DNA of 64,000 nucleotides from Streptomyces sp. NBC_00510 (GTDB taxonomy: Bacteria; Actinomycetota; Actinomycetes; Streptomycetales; Streptomycetaceae), in NCBI GenBank assembly GCA_036013505.1, contig CP107851.1, positions 8,046,001 through 8,110,000 on the forward strand. Direction: 5' to 3'. Numbering within the stretch: the first letter of the stretch is position 1; the number at the start of each line of letters is the position of its first letter. The position numbers were made by a program, and so were the translations under genes. Below the pieces are notes generated by a model, which searched no databases, was not told the DNA's origin, and worked only from the letters and a program-made list of their open reading frames with translations. Shown in pieces: positions 25,196 to 34,972 of the stretch.

Positions 25196-25474
25196 CCTGA
25201 CCTCCCACGTCGCAGCCGCGTACGCCGGAATGCGTCCGCCCCACGTTCCTACGCGCGCCGCGTGCCGTCGATCCGAACGCCCAGTGAACAACCACCCCGC
25301 GCCGTACGGCGGCGCCCACCCCCTCCGCGCGCCCCCACGTGAGCCCCGTGCGACGAAACCCCCTGGTAACCACGGGCTCCGCCGCCATACGATGTCCCGA
25401 ATCCGGCGGCCGCGATCACCCGATCGCCCTACCCGCGCCCCGTCATCCCTCCCCGGGAATGCACCGGCGCTTCC

Positions 25475-27316
25475 ATGATGACTGCAGATCAGACACCGCA
25501 CGCCTTCCAGGTCGACCTGCGCGGCCTGGTGGACCTCCTCTCCCACCACCTCTACTCCAGCCCCAAGGTCTACCTGCGCGAACTGCTGCAGAACGGCGTC
25601 GACGCGATCACCGCCCGCCGGGCCGAACAGCCCGACGCCCCCGCCAGGGTGCACCTGCACGCCGAGGGCGGCCGGCTGCGCGTGACGGACACCGGCGTCG
25701 GCCTCACCGAGTCCGACGTGCACGACCTGCTCGCCACCATCGGCCGCAGCTCCAAGCGCGACGGGCTGGAGAGCGCCCGCTCGGAGTTCCTCGGCCAGTT
25801 CGGCATCGGGCTGCTCGCCTGCTTCGTCGTCGCAGCGGAGATCCGCGTCGTCAGCCGGTCCGCCCGTACCCCGGACGCCCCGCCCGTCGAGTGGACCGCC
25901 CGTGACGACGGCTCGTACACCGTCCGCACGCTGCCGCGGCAGGACCACCCCGAGCCCGGTACGACCGTCCACCTGACCGCCCGGCCGGGCGCCGCGGAGT
26001 GGCTGGCCGAGGAGCGCGTGCTCGCCCTCGCCAAGGACTTCGGGTCCCTGCTGCCGTACGACGTGCGGGTCGGCGACACGCCCGTCACCGAGCGTCCGCC
26101 GGTCTGGGAGCGCCCGCACCCCGGGCAGGCGGCCCGCCGGGTCGCGCTCGCCCGGCACTGCCACGAGCAGTTCGGCTTCACCCCGCTCGACGTCATCGAC
26201 CTCGACGTCCCCCTCGCGGGCGTGCGCGGCGTCGGCTACGTCCTGCCCGCCGCGGTCAGCCCCGCCCAGCGCGCCGGGCACCGCGTCCACCTCAAGGGCA
26301 TGCTGCTCACCGACCGGGCCGACGAACTCCTGCCGGAGTGGGCCTTCTTCGTCCGCTGCGTGATCGACACCGACAGCCTGCGCCCCACCGCGTCCCGGGA
26401 GAGCCTGTACGCCGACGAGACGCTCGCCGCCGTCCGCGAGGCCCTCGGCGAACGCATCCGCGGCTGGCTGACCGAACTTGCCGCGGGCGACCGGGAACGG
26501 CTCGCCCAGTTCCTCGCCGTCCACCACCTCGGCGTCAAGTCGCTCGCCCGGCACGACGCCGGGATGCTCCGCACGATGCTGCCGTGGCTGCCGTTCGAGA
26601 CCACCGACGGGCAGCTGTCGCTCGAGGAGTTCGCCCGCCGCCACCCCGTCGTCCACTTCACCCGCACCGTCGAGGAGTACCGGCAGGTCGCCGCGATCGC
26701 CTCCGCGCAGGGCATCGGCGTCGTCAACGGCGGCTACACCTACGACGCCGACCTGGTCGAGCTGCTGCCGACCGTGCGTCCGGGCACCGCCGTCGCCGAA
26801 CTCGACGCGGACACCGTGACCGCGCACCTCGACCCCGTCGACCCGGCCGAGGAACTCGCGCTGTCCGGCTTCCTCGCCGCGGCCCGCGCCCGGCTCGACC
26901 CGCTCGGCTGCGACGTGTCGCTGCGCACCTTCCACCCCGTCACCGTCCCCGCCCTGCACCTGGACGACCGGGCCGCCCGCCACGAACGCGCCCGCGCCGA
27001 GGAGGAGGAGCAGGCCGACGAGCTGTGGGCGGGCATCCTCGGCTCCCTGCGCGGCGGCGCCCCGCGCGCCCGGCTCGTCCTGAACCACCTCAACCCGCTG
27101 GTCCGGCGGATCAGCGGGTTCACCGACCACGAACTCGTCGGCACCGCCGCCGAGGCGCTGTACGGCCAGGCCCTGCTGATGGCCCAGCGCCCGCTGCGCC
27201 CCGCCGACTCCGCGCTCCTCAACCGCGCCTTCCTCGGCCTGCTGCAGTGGGCGGCGCAGACCGCGGACAGCCCCGCGGGCAAGCCCGCCGACGCCGAACA
27301 GGAGGACGGCCGATGA
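25475..27316 (+). CDS. Hsp90-family (HtpG-like) ATPase/chaperone
   Basis: A 613-residue GHKL/Hsp90-family protein. The Bergerat ATPase fold is complete: LRELLQNGVDAI (N-box Glu/Asn, about residue 38), VTDTGVGL (G1, near 72), GQFGIGLLACFVVA (G2, near 107) and PGTTVHLTA (near 168). A middle domain with a VDLDVPLAGVRGVGYVLP strand and a conserved Arg in the TASRESLY loop is present. The C-terminal dimerisation part is shorter than in E. coli HtpG and there is no MEEVD-like tail. It overlaps the TPR gene by four bases (ATGA), so the two are co-translated. Confidence 0.92.
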   Translation: MMTADQTPHAFQVDLRGLVDLLSHHLYSSPKVYLRELLQNGVDAITARRAEQPDAPARVHLHAEGGRLRVTDTGVGLTESDVHDLLATIGRSSKRDGLESARSEFLGQFGIGLLACFVVAAEIRVVSRSARTPDAPPVEWTARDDGSYTVRTLPRQDHPEPGTTVHLTARPGAAEWLAEERVLALAKDFGSLLPYDVRVGDTPVTERPPVWERPHPGQAARRVALARHCHEQFGFTPLDVIDLDVPLAGVRGVGYVLPAAVSPAQRAGHRVHLKGMLLTDRADELLPEWAFFVRCVIDTDSLRPTASRESLYADETLAAVREALGERIRGWLTELAAGDRERLAQFLAVHHLGVKSLARHDAGMLRTMLPWLPFETTDGQLSLEEFARRHPVVHFTRTVEEYRQVAAIASAQGIGVVNGGYTYDADLVELLPTVRPGTAVAELDADTVTAHLDPVDPAEELALSGFLAAARARLDPLGCDVSLRTFHPVTVPALHLDDRAARHERARAEEEEQADELWAGILGSLRGGAPRARLVLNHLNPLVRRISGFTDHELVGTAAEALYGQALLMAQRPLRPADSALLNRAFLGLLQWAAQTADSPAGKPADAEQEDGR

Positions 27317-30300
27317 GCACCCAGGACCCGGCGGTCGAGACCGTACGCCGCGCCCTGCACCACAACCGGGAGGAGCCCGAGGGCCGCGCCCGCAACGCCG
27401 GCGCGGAGCGGCTCGTCGCCGAGGCCGAGGCCACCGGGGACACCCAGCTGCTCCTCGAGGCCCTGTTCAACCTCGCCAACGCCTATGCGTACAGCAGCGA
27501 GAAGGACAAGTTCTTCGTGCCCTTCGCCCGTCTGCTGCGCATGTGGGACGAGCGGCCCGGCGACTTCGACGGCGCGAACACCCACCACCTGCACTGGATC
27601 TTCAAGTGGGTGGCCAACGGCATGCTCGACCAGCCCGACGTCCCGCTCGCCTCCATCGAGAAGTGGCACCGCGAGATGGAGCACCGCTACCGCCTCGCCG
27701 GTCACTCCGAACGTGCCGTCCGCCAGGGCGAGTTCCGCATCGCCCGGCACCTCGGTGACACCGCCCGCGCCGAGGCCGCCCATGCCGCCTGGCTCGCCGC
27801 CGACCGCGACGGCATGGCCGACTGCCACGCCTGCGAACTCCACGGCCAGGGCAGCTGGCAGGTGGAACGCGGCCGTGACGACGAGGCGCTGAGCGCCTGG
27901 GAGCCGGTCCTGACGGGGCAGTACACCTGCGCCCACGAACCGCACAACGTGCTGGCGTCCTCGCTGCTGCCGCTGGTCCGGCTCGGCCGGCTCGACGAGG
28001 CACGCGCCCACCACCTGCGCGGCCACCGCCTGGTGCGCTCCATGGAGAGCATGCGCGGCGCGGTCTCCTCCCACGTCGAGTTCTGCGCCCTGACCGGCAA
28101 CGAGGCACGGGCCCTGGAGATCCTCGCCGAGCACCCCGCGTACTTCACCGACACCGGCGACCCCGACACGCTCATGGACCACCTGGTCGTCACCGCGGTC
28201 CTGATGCGCCGCCTGCTCGCCCTCGGCCACGCCGACGGCGGCGTCCCCGGCCCGGCCGGCACCGAGTGGACCGCCCGCACGCTGCTCGCCCACGCCGAGC
28301 GCGAGGCCGCCGCCGTCGCCGCGCGCTTCGACGCCCGCAACGGCAACGACGCCGTCAGCCGCCGCATGCGCGAGCGCCTCGGCGCCGAGCCCCTCGTGGA
28401 GCGGCTCCCGCTGGGCGTCCGGGCCCGGCAGCGCCTGACCGCGCCCGCCCGTCCGCAGCCCGCACCGGCCGCCGGAGCGGCCGCCGTGCCCGCGGGCGCG
28501 GCGGACGTCCCCGCACTGCTCGCCGATGCCCGCAGGCTCAGCGCCGCCCAGCACCCCGACGCGGGCGCCGCATGGGCCGCCGCGGGCTGTGCCGCGGACA
28601 GCACCGGCACCGCCCTGGACGACCTGGCCCGCGCCGAGATCGCCGACCACGCCGGCATCGACGCCTTCGCCGACCCCGGCAGCGCCGTACCGCTCTTCGA
28701 CACCGCCGCCGGCCTGTTCGAGGCGGCCGGCAAGCCCGGCGAAGCCGCGGCCTGCCGTGCCCGCGCCGCCTACGCGGTGGCCGTCGCGGAACAAAGTGCC
28801 CGGGCCCTGACCGCGCTCGACGCGGCCGTCGACGCACTGCGCGAGCTGCACGGCACCGGCCGGGCCACCGCCCGCCAGCTCACCGGGGCCTGGCTGGCCC
28901 GGTTCCACCTCCGGCCGCCCGGCGCCGAGGGCGAGGCGGAACTGCTGCGGATCATCGCCTTCGCGCAGGAGCACCGCGACGAGGACCGGATGGCCGGACG
29001 GCTCGCCGACGCGATCGCGCTGCACGCCCGCCACACCGCCGCGCGCGGCGACGTCGCGACCTCCGCCGAGCTCTTCGCGCGGGCCGCCCGCCTCCACCAC
29101 GAGGCCGGAACCCCGTGGCACGCCGCCGAACCCGAGGCGCTCCTCGCCGACCTCTCCCTCCAGCGGGACGACCACACCACCGCGGAGCGGTCCGCCCGCG
29201 CCGCGCTGGAGGACGGCGCCGCGGCCCTGGGCCCCGTGCACCGGGCCCACCTGCACACCGTGCTCGCCGCCGCGCTCGCCGCCCGCGGAGCCGACGCCGA
29301 GGCCGCCGACCACGCCCTGGAGGGCGCCCACTGGGCCGACGAGGGCGACATGTCCGAGGAGCTCGGCGCCTGGGCACGGCTCGTGCTCGGCGGGGCGCTG
29401 CTGCGCCAGGACAGGTCCGCCGAGGCCGCCACCGTCCTGGAGACCGCCCTGCCCGACCTGGTGCGCGCCCACCACGACGGGCGCGTCGTCCAGGCCCGCT
29501 GGTGGCTGGGGGACGCGCTGCGCGACCTGGACGAGCCGCGCGCCGCCGCCGAGCAGTTCCTGCTCGCCGCGGGGATCGCGCAGGGCTGGGAGGAGCAGCA
29601 GGACCACGCCGTCCTCGCGAACCTCGCCGCGGACTCCCTGGAACGGGCCGGCCTGGCCGGCGAGGCCGGCGAGGCGTACACCCGCGCCGGTGAGCTCTGG
29701 CGTGCCCTGGAGCGTCCCGTCCCCCTCGTCCGCTCGCTGCGTGCCCGGGCCTGGCTCGCCCTCCACGACGGCCAGGGCGGTCTCGGCGTGGGCCGCTCGG
29801 TGATGGCCGAGGCCGTCGCGGTGGCCGAGGAGGCGCTGGCCGCGGCGACGGCGGCCGGTGACGGGGACGCCGCGGCGCACCTGCGCGCCGAACTGGCGGG
29901 GACCCACCGGCAGACCGGCGAACTGGTCGTCCGCTCCTGCCCCGGCGAGCCCGGCGAGGACGACACGGACGGCTCGGCGCGCGCCGCGTACGAGGAGGGC
30001 CTGGCCTGCGCGGAACGCGCGATCGCGGTCTTCGAACCGGGTCCCGCGCGCAGCGCGGCCCAGCTGATGGCCGCCTGGCTCGAGGCCGATCTGGGACGGC
30101 ACACCGCGGCCGCGGAGCGGGCCCGGGCCGTGATCGCCCTGTACGGGGGCGAGGACGGCGGTCAGGAGGACGAGGTCGCCGAGCAGCGGCGGGCCGAGGC
30201 GCGCTCCGTCCTCGAATACGTCGGCGAGCGGTCCGCCGGACCCGAGGAGGCGCAGGGCGGGCAAGCGCAGGGCGGGCAGGCACCGGCCGGGCAGGCGTAG
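27313..30300 (+). CDS. large TPR/helical-repeat protein coupled to the Hsp90-like gene
   Basis: A 995-residue soluble protein built almost entirely of helical pairs in the TPR style (for example LFNLANAYAYSSEKDKF near residue 50, and repeated LADAI, LARAA and AEQFLLAAGIAQ helices). It ends in a low-complexity tail with repeats of AQGGQ and PAGQ. No enzymatic motif is seen. TPR proteins often bind chaperones as scaffold or client adaptors, and the ATGA overlap with the Hsp90-like gene makes a chaperone-cochaperone pair the simplest reading (inference). The start ATG 27313 is fixed by that overlap. Confidence 0.85.
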   Translation: MSTQDPAVETVRRALHHNREEPEGRARNAGAERLVAEAEATGDTQLLLEALFNLANAYAYSSEKDKFFVPFARLLRMWDERPGDFDGANTHHLHWIFKWVANGMLDQPDVPLASIEKWHREMEHRYRLAGHSERAVRQGEFRIARHLGDTARAEAAHAAWLAADRDGMADCHACELHGQGSWQVERGRDDEALSAWEPVLTGQYTCAHEPHNVLASSLLPLVRLGRLDEARAHHLRGHRLVRSMESMRGAVSSHVEFCALTGNEARALEILAEHPAYFTDTGDPDTLMDHLVVTAVLMRRLLALGHADGGVPGPAGTEWTARTLLAHAEREAAAVAARFDARNGNDAVSRRMRERLGAEPLVERLPLGVRARQRLTAPARPQPAPAAGAAAVPAGAADVPALLADARRLSAAQHPDAGAAWAAAGCAADSTGTALDDLARAEIADHAGIDAFADPGSAVPLFDTAAGLFEAAGKPGEAAACRARAAYAVAVAEQSARALTALDAAVDALRELHGTGRATARQLTGAWLARFHLRPPGAEGEAELLRIIAFAQEHRDEDRMAGRLADAIALHARHTAARGDVATSAELFARAARLHHEAGTPWHAAEPEALLADLSLQRDDHTTAERSARAALEDGAAALGPVHRAHLHTVLAAALAARGADAEAADHALEGAHWADEGDMSEELGAWARLVLGGALLRQDRSAEAATVLETALPDLVRAHHDGRVVQARWWLGDALRDLDEPRAAAEQFLLAAGIAQGWEEQQDHAVLANLAADSLERAGLAGEAGEAYTRAGELWRALERPVPLVRSLRARAWLALHDGQGGLGVGRSVMAEAVAVAEEALAAATAAGDGDAAAHLRAELAGTHRQTGELVVRSCPGEPGEDDTDGSARAAYEEGLACAERAIAVFEPGPARSAAQLMAAWLEADLGRHTAAAERARAVIALYGGEDGGQEDEVAEQRRAEARSVLEYVGERSAGPEEAQGGQAQGGQAPAGQA

Positions 30301-30399
30301 GCCCGGCCGCCGGCACGGTCCCGACCGAGAAGGAGCAGGCCGCGGAGGGTTAGTCTGAATGGTGGCTTTTGCCGTTTCCCGGCACGCGAGGAGGCCACC

Positions 30400-32241
30400 G
30401 TGACAGCCGAAGCCCTCCAGTCCGATTTCGCACCGGCCGACGGCCGCTACCTGCCGATCGCCGCCCACGGGCTCATCGGCGACCTGCGCAGCGCCGCGCT
30501 CGTCGGCACGAACGGCACCATCGACTGGTACTGCTCCGGGCGCTTCGACGCCCCCAGCGTCTTCGCCTCGATCCTCGACGCCGACCGGGGCGGCAGCTTC
30601 GAGCTGGCCGCGGACGTGCCCGCGCGCACCAAGCAGTTCTACTTCCCCGACACCAACGTGCTGATCACCCGGTTCTTCGCCGAGGACGGCATGGGCGAGG
30701 TGCAGGACTTCATGCCGGTGGTCGACGACTCCCACGAGGCCGACCGGCACCGCCTGATCCGCCGCGTGGTCTGCGTGCGGGGCGTGCTGCCGTTCCGGAT
30801 GCGGGTGGCCCCGCGGTTCGAGTACGGCAGCGTGCCGCACACCGTCCACATGAACGGGATGCAGGCGCTCTTCGCCACCCCGGCCCAGACCCTCGCCCTC
30901 ACCTGCTCGGTGCCGCTGGAGAACGACGGCCGGGACGTGTGGGCCCAGTTCAAGCTCTCCGAGGGCGAGACCGCCGTCTTCGCCCTGGACCAGGTCGGCG
31001 ACGGTGTCGGCCCCCGCGGCTGCCCGCTGACCGAGGCGGAGGACCAGTTCGAGAAGACCGTGCGCTACTGGCGCCACTGGCTCTCCCAGTCGAAGTACCG
31101 CGGACGCTGGCGCGAGATGGTGCACCGGTCCGCGCTGACCCTGAAGCTGCTCACCTACGCGCCGACCGGCGCCATCATCGCCGCGCCCACCACCAGCCTC
31201 CCCGAGCGCATCGGCGGGGAGCGCAACTGGGACTACCGCTACGTCTGGATCCGCGACGCGGCCTTCTGCGTCTACGCGCTGCTCCGGCTGGGCTTCACCG
31301 ACGAGGCCGAGGCCTTCATGAACTTCCTGTCGGACCGCATCTGCATGGGGGGACCCCGCTGCACCGCCGGCCCGCTGCAGATCATGTACGGCATCGACGG
31401 CCGCTCCGAGCTGCCCGAACGGGAGCTGGACCACCTGGAGGGGTACGCGGGTTCCGCGCCGGTCCGGGTGGGCAACAACGCCGTCCATCAACTCCAGCTG
31501 GACATCTACGGCGAGCTCATCGACTCCCTCTACCTGTACGACAAGTGGGGCAAGCCGATCTCCAGCAGCCACTGGGACACCGTCTGCGAACTCGTGGACT
31601 GGGTCTGCGACAACTGGGACCAGCCCGACGAGGGCATCTGGGAGACCCGCGGCGGCCGCAAGAACTTCCTGTACTCCCGTGTGATGTGCTGGGTGGCGAT
31701 CGAGCGCGGCATCCGCATGGCGAACCACCGCGGCCTGCCCGCCAACCGGGAGCGCTGGTACGGCGCCCGCGACGCCATCTACCGGCGGATCATGAGGAAC
31801 GGCTGGTCGCAGGCGCGCGGCGCGTTCACCCAGAGCGAGGGCGAGGACGTGCTGGACGCGTCGGTGCTGATGATGCCGCTGTCCAAGTTCATCTCGCCGA
31901 CCGACCCCAAGTGGCTCTCGACGCTCGACGCCCTCGGCAAGGACCTGGTCTCCGACTCCCTGGTCTACCGCTACGACCCCCTGTCGAGCCCGGACGGCCT
32001 CCCCGGCGACGAGGGCACCTTCTCCATCTGCTCCTTCTGGTACGTCGAGGCCCTCACCCGCGCCGGGCGCGAGGACGAGGCGCGCCTGGCCTTCGAGAAG
32101 ATGCTCACGTATGGCAACCACCTCGGCCTGTACGCCGAGGAGATCGACCGCGCCGGCGAACTGCGCGGCAACTTCCCGCAGGCCTTCACTCACCTGGCCC
32201 TGATCAGTGCCGCCTTCAACCTGGACCGGGCGCTGGGCTAG
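30400..32241 (+). CDS. GH15-family glycoside hydrolase (glucoamylase/trehalase-like)
   Basis: A 613-residue cytoplasmic enzyme of glycoside hydrolase family 15. An N-terminal beta-sandwich (LIGDLRSAALVGTNGTIDWY, about residue 25) leads into the (alpha/alpha)6 barrel. EGIWETRGG near residue 410 carries one catalytic Glu, and GDEGTFSICSFWYVEAL near 535 the second. Many actinobacterial members are trehalases or alpha-glucosidases rather than secreted glucoamylases, and no signal peptide is present here. The GTG at 30400 follows a GAGGAGG box. Trehalose or maltodextrin turnover is likely, but the substrate is not proven by sequence. Confidence 0.92.
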   Translation: MTAEALQSDFAPADGRYLPIAAHGLIGDLRSAALVGTNGTIDWYCSGRFDAPSVFASILDADRGGSFELAADVPARTKQFYFPDTNVLITRFFAEDGMGEVQDFMPVVDDSHEADRHRLIRRVVCVRGVLPFRMRVAPRFEYGSVPHTVHMNGMQALFATPAQTLALTCSVPLENDGRDVWAQFKLSEGETAVFALDQVGDGVGPRGCPLTEAEDQFEKTVRYWRHWLSQSKYRGRWREMVHRSALTLKLLTYAPTGAIIAAPTTSLPERIGGERNWDYRYVWIRDAAFCVYALLRLGFTDEAEAFMNFLSDRICMGGPRCTAGPLQIMYGIDGRSELPERELDHLEGYAGSAPVRVGNNAVHQLQLDIYGELIDSLYLYDKWGKPISSSHWDTVCELVDWVCDNWDQPDEGIWETRGGRKNFLYSRVMCWVAIERGIRMANHRGLPANRERWYGARDAIYRRIMRNGWSQARGAFTQSEGEDVLDASVLMMPLSKFISPTDPKWLSTLDALGKDLVSDSLVYRYDPLSSPDGLPGDEGTFSICSFWYVEALTRAGREDEARLAFEKMLTYGNHLGLYAEEIDRAGELRGNFPQAFTHLALISAAFNLDRALG

Positions 32242-32999
32242 GCCCGTTCCGTTCCGTGCCGGACCCACACGTTGGGCTCCACGTACACGGCGTGGTCGTG
32301 CGCGGTGTCGCAGTGCACGGGCACCAGGGCGCCGGGCACCTCGACGGCGCCGTCGCGGTCGAAGGGGAGCCCCGTCCAGCGCCGCCACTGGGCCAGCGTC
32401 CCGCTGACCGTCATGGAGGCCGGCGCGACCTTCACGACGACGCCGCCCGCCCTGACGTGCACCCGCAGCCAGGGGTCCTCGGGGAGCCCGTCCTCGCGCA
32501 GCAGGCCGACGTAGTCGGTCATGGGGAGCCGCGGACGCAGGTGCTTGGCCGTGGGTCGGACCGGGGCGAGCAGCGCGTCGTGGTCCAGGTCGCGCGCGGT
32601 GTCGCGCAGCGCGGCCACCATGCGGTGCGACAGGCCGCGTCCCAGGTACCCGGTGTCGATGGTGATCTCCAGCGCGCTGACGGCCGTCGCCGGGCTCCCG
32701 TCGCGCAGGTCGGTGTACGCCCACACCAGGACGCGGTCCCAGCCCTGGTCGGGCGTTTCCTCGCGGCCCTCGCGGGAGGCGTCGAAGGGGACGGCGAACC
32801 CGCGCGCCACGACGCGGTCGCCGTCGGTGGCGACGACGCAGTACCGCGGGAAGTCCTCGGCCACCCGGTGCAACAGGGCCCCGGCGACCGGGTCCTGGGG
32901 GACGAAGGCCGGCCAGTTCTCGGTGATCTCCCAGAGCCGGGGGGCCAGGGCGGGGCGCTCGGCGAGCGGGGTGATGCGGAGGGTGCCGGTGTCGTTCAC
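32238..32999 (-). CDS. GNAT-like N-acetyltransferase
   Basis: A 253-residue protein with a GNAT-like core (about 60-165): VSALEITIDTGYLGRGLSHR supplies the acetyl-CoA loop, flanked by strands such as CVVATDGDRVVARGF. A C-terminal beta-rich extension (VHVRAGGVVVKVAPASM) is outside the GNAT fold. GTG 32999 is taken as the start; an in-frame GTG at 33026 is possible. It overlaps the end of the GH15 gene by four bases tail to tail. The substrate is unknown. Confidence 0.75.
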   Translation of the reverse strand: MNDTGTLRITPLAERPALAPRLWEITENWPAFVPQDPVAGALLHRVAEDFPRYCVVATDGDRVVARGFAVPFDASREGREETPDQGWDRVLVWAYTDLRDGSPATAVSALEITIDTGYLGRGLSHRMVAALRDTARDLDHDALLAPVRPTAKHLRPRLPMTDYVGLLREDGLPEDPWLRVHVRAGGVVVKVAPASMTVSGTLAQWRRWTGLPFDRDGAVEVPGALVPVHCDTAHDHAVYVEPNVWVRHGTERA

Positions 33000-33049
33000 G
33001 AGGCCGCACCCTGCCAGACGCGTCACCGCCGCGGCATCCCGATTTCCCC

Positions 33050-34288
33050 TCAGGCCGCCCGGCCCACGTCCGAGCGGCCCACGTCCGAGCGGGCCACGAC
33101 CGCGGCGGCGGCGCGGCGGCCGACCGCCACGGCGCCCCGGCCCCAGGTCCCGGAACCGGCGCCCCGGGCCACCGCGGTGAGCGGTACGGCGGCGAGCAGC
33201 AGCAGGCAGCCCAGGACGGCGCCCATCACCGGGAAGCCCAGCCGGGCGCCGAGCAGTGCGCCGGCCAGCGGTCCGCAGGCCACCCCGAGCGAGGACGCGG
33301 AACCGGCGTACACCGCCCAGCGGCCGCGCGGGTCGAGCGTGGCGGCCAGGCCGATCAGGTACGAGAGCACCACCGGGTAGACGGTGTTCCACAGCACCTC
33401 GCCGACCGCGAAGGCGACCGCGCCGCGGGCCGAGGCGCTGGCCGCCACGCACACGGCGATCACGACCGTGCCCAGGCCGACGGGCACCGCGCGCCCGAGG
33501 CGGGTGCCGAGGGCCCCCGCGGCCACGACGCCGAGCAGCCCGCCCCCGAGGGCGACCGCGAACACCATGCCCACCGCGGCCTCCGACAGGCCCACGCGGT
33601 CCAGCCCGATGCGTTCGCTCACCCCCCACAGCGCGTTCTGCGCCAGTGACCAGCACAGCATCGACGCCGCGAGCACGATCCCGGCGACCGGGTGCGGCAG
33701 CGGCAGCCCGGTCGGCCGCGCCGCGGCCGTGGTCCGCGGGCACGGCCGCGCGGGCAGCCGCCGGGTCAGCGGGAGGACGAGCAGGGCGGTCGCGGCGATG
33801 GCCGCGAACGGCAGGGCGTGGCCCCCGCCGAGCCGCGGCAGGACGAGGTAGAGCGCCCCGGCCGCCGCCGAGGTGGTCAGCAGCGCGAGCACCGTGACCC
33901 GGTGGGGCTCCCGTTCACCGGCGATGCCGACGGCGGCCACCGCGGTCGACGTACCGGACCCGAAGCCGCCGGCGACGCAGCCGAGGACCACCAGGGGCAG
34001 GTGGCCGGTGGCCGCGGCCGTCGTGAAGCCGCCCGCGATCAGCAGCAGGCCGTACCGGGCCAGCCGCGCCCGGCCGATCCGGTCGACCCGCGAGGCCAGC
34101 GTGAACCCGGCGCAGGCCGAGCCGAGCAGCAGCGTGCTGCCGACCGCCCCGGCCTGGGAACCGCTCAGGGCAAGACCGGTGGTGAGACGGCCGACGACGG
34201 TCGGCATGAGGTACGGCGCGAGGTAGCCGGCGCAGAAGAGCGCGACGAGCGGCAGCAGGGCGCGCGAGGGCGCGGTCCGCGAAGACAT
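33050..34288 (-). CDS. MFS transporter
   Basis: A 412-residue major facilitator with about twelve transmembrane segments and the motif-A-like loop SRVDRIGRARLARYG after TM2. The halves are joined by a short Pro/Arg-rich linker. The last ten residues hold a short SDVGR duplication encoded by a 15-bp tandem repeat. ATG 34288 has a CAGGA box. The substrate is unknown; sugar- or drug-efflux type permeases share this length. It is upstream of the GNAT gene on the same strand but no shared operon is evident. Confidence 0.9.
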   Translation of the reverse strand: MSSRTAPSRALLPLVALFCAGYLAPYLMPTVVGRLTTGLALSGSQAGAVGSTLLLGSACAGFTLASRVDRIGRARLARYGLLLIAGGFTTAAATGHLPLVVLGCVAGGFGSGTSTAVAAVGIAGEREPHRVTVLALLTTSAAAGALYLVLPRLGGGHALPFAAIAATALLVLPLTRRLPARPCPRTTAAARPTGLPLPHPVAGIVLAASMLCWSLAQNALWGVSERIGLDRVGLSEAAVGMVFAVALGGGLLGVVAAGALGTRLGRAVPVGLGTVVIAVCVAASASARGAVAFAVGEVLWNTVYPVVLSYLIGLAATLDPRGRWAVYAGSASSLGVACGPLAGALLGARLGFPVMGAVLGCLLLLAAVPLTAVARGAGSGTWGRGAVAVGRRAAAAVVARSDVGRSDVGRAA

Positions 34289-34972
34289 GGGCGTTCCTGG
34301 GTGAGGGACGGCCGAAGGCACGGCGAGCAGGTGGGGGAAGTGCGCCTATCGACGGACAGGAACGCGCGGAACCATGTGTATCAAGCAACGAGGCCCGACG
34401 ATAAGGGGGTATTCCCCACTCAAACCCGCTGTTGCCGAATCGAGATCAAACGCTCGCGCGGAGCACACGTACACAGCTCCCGATGTCGCCCGCCGACAGG
34501 CGGCACTGCTCGGTGTGGCCCTCGACGGCGCGGAAGACCTCCGGGCGCCCACCGGCGCCGAGGCGCCGGCGCTGGGCCGGCAGGCGGCGGTCACCACCGT
34601 GATCGGCTTCGTCTGCTGGTACGCGGGCGTCCAGCGGATCGGCGCCGAGCGGGCCACGCTCTGCTCCGGGCTGACCCGGTCTCCGCCGCGCCGACCGCGC
34701 CGCTCGCCGGCGTCGGCGCGTACGGCACCGGGCAGCCGGCCGGCAGCCTGCTGGTCGCGGGCGGGGTCGCGCTCGGCGCGGGCGTGCGCCACGTCACACC
34801 CGGGGATCCGGAACGGGCGGGAACTCCCGCCCTGCGCCGGTAGTTCGACAAGTACGGGCCGTGCGCGGAGCGCCGGTCCGGCCAGCGGCCCCGACCGGGG
34901 GCCCCCGTCCCGGTCGGGGTCTTCATCGTGGGGCCGCGGGAGGCCTCCTCGCCCCCCGCGGCCCACCGGGCC
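34289..34972. other. 684-bp intergenic stretch
   Basis: No intact gene is visible here. The first 150 bases, upstream of the MFS start, are the most AT-rich in the neighbourhood and contain a short GGGG-GTATT-CCCC symmetry. The middle holds a frameshifted EamA fragment. The last 180 bases up to the NCS2 stop show only scattered short GC repeats. Confidence 0.5.
34584..34783 (+). pseudogene. frameshifted C-terminal remnant of an EamA transporter
   Basis: The first frame reads AAVTTVIGFVCWYAGVQRIG and GAERATLCSGL, the start of the last EamA half. After about 34674 homology continues in another frame with DPVSAAPTAPLAGVGAYGTG and LLVAGGVALGAG, the closing helices of a DMT transporter. The single-base shift and the missing N-terminal two thirds mark a dead gene. 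It is unrelated in detail to the intact EamA gene at 3564. Confidence 0.65.

Noticed and set aside
25196-25474. PHO box or strong promoter between the PhoD and Hsp90-like genes
   Set aside because: Only a lone TACGAT at 25388-25393 is visible. No direct repeats of the PHO-box kind were found.
23612-27130. A single very long minus-strand gene covering PhoD and the opposite of the Hsp90-like gene
   Set aside because: The frame continues upstream only by chance; the Tat signal and ribosome site place the PhoD start at 25195.
26740-33009. A 2089-codon open frame on the minus strand
   Set aside because: It is antisense to the Hsp90-like, TPR and GH15 genes; long antisense frames are expected at this GC content. 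Its translation is low in complexity and shows no domain.
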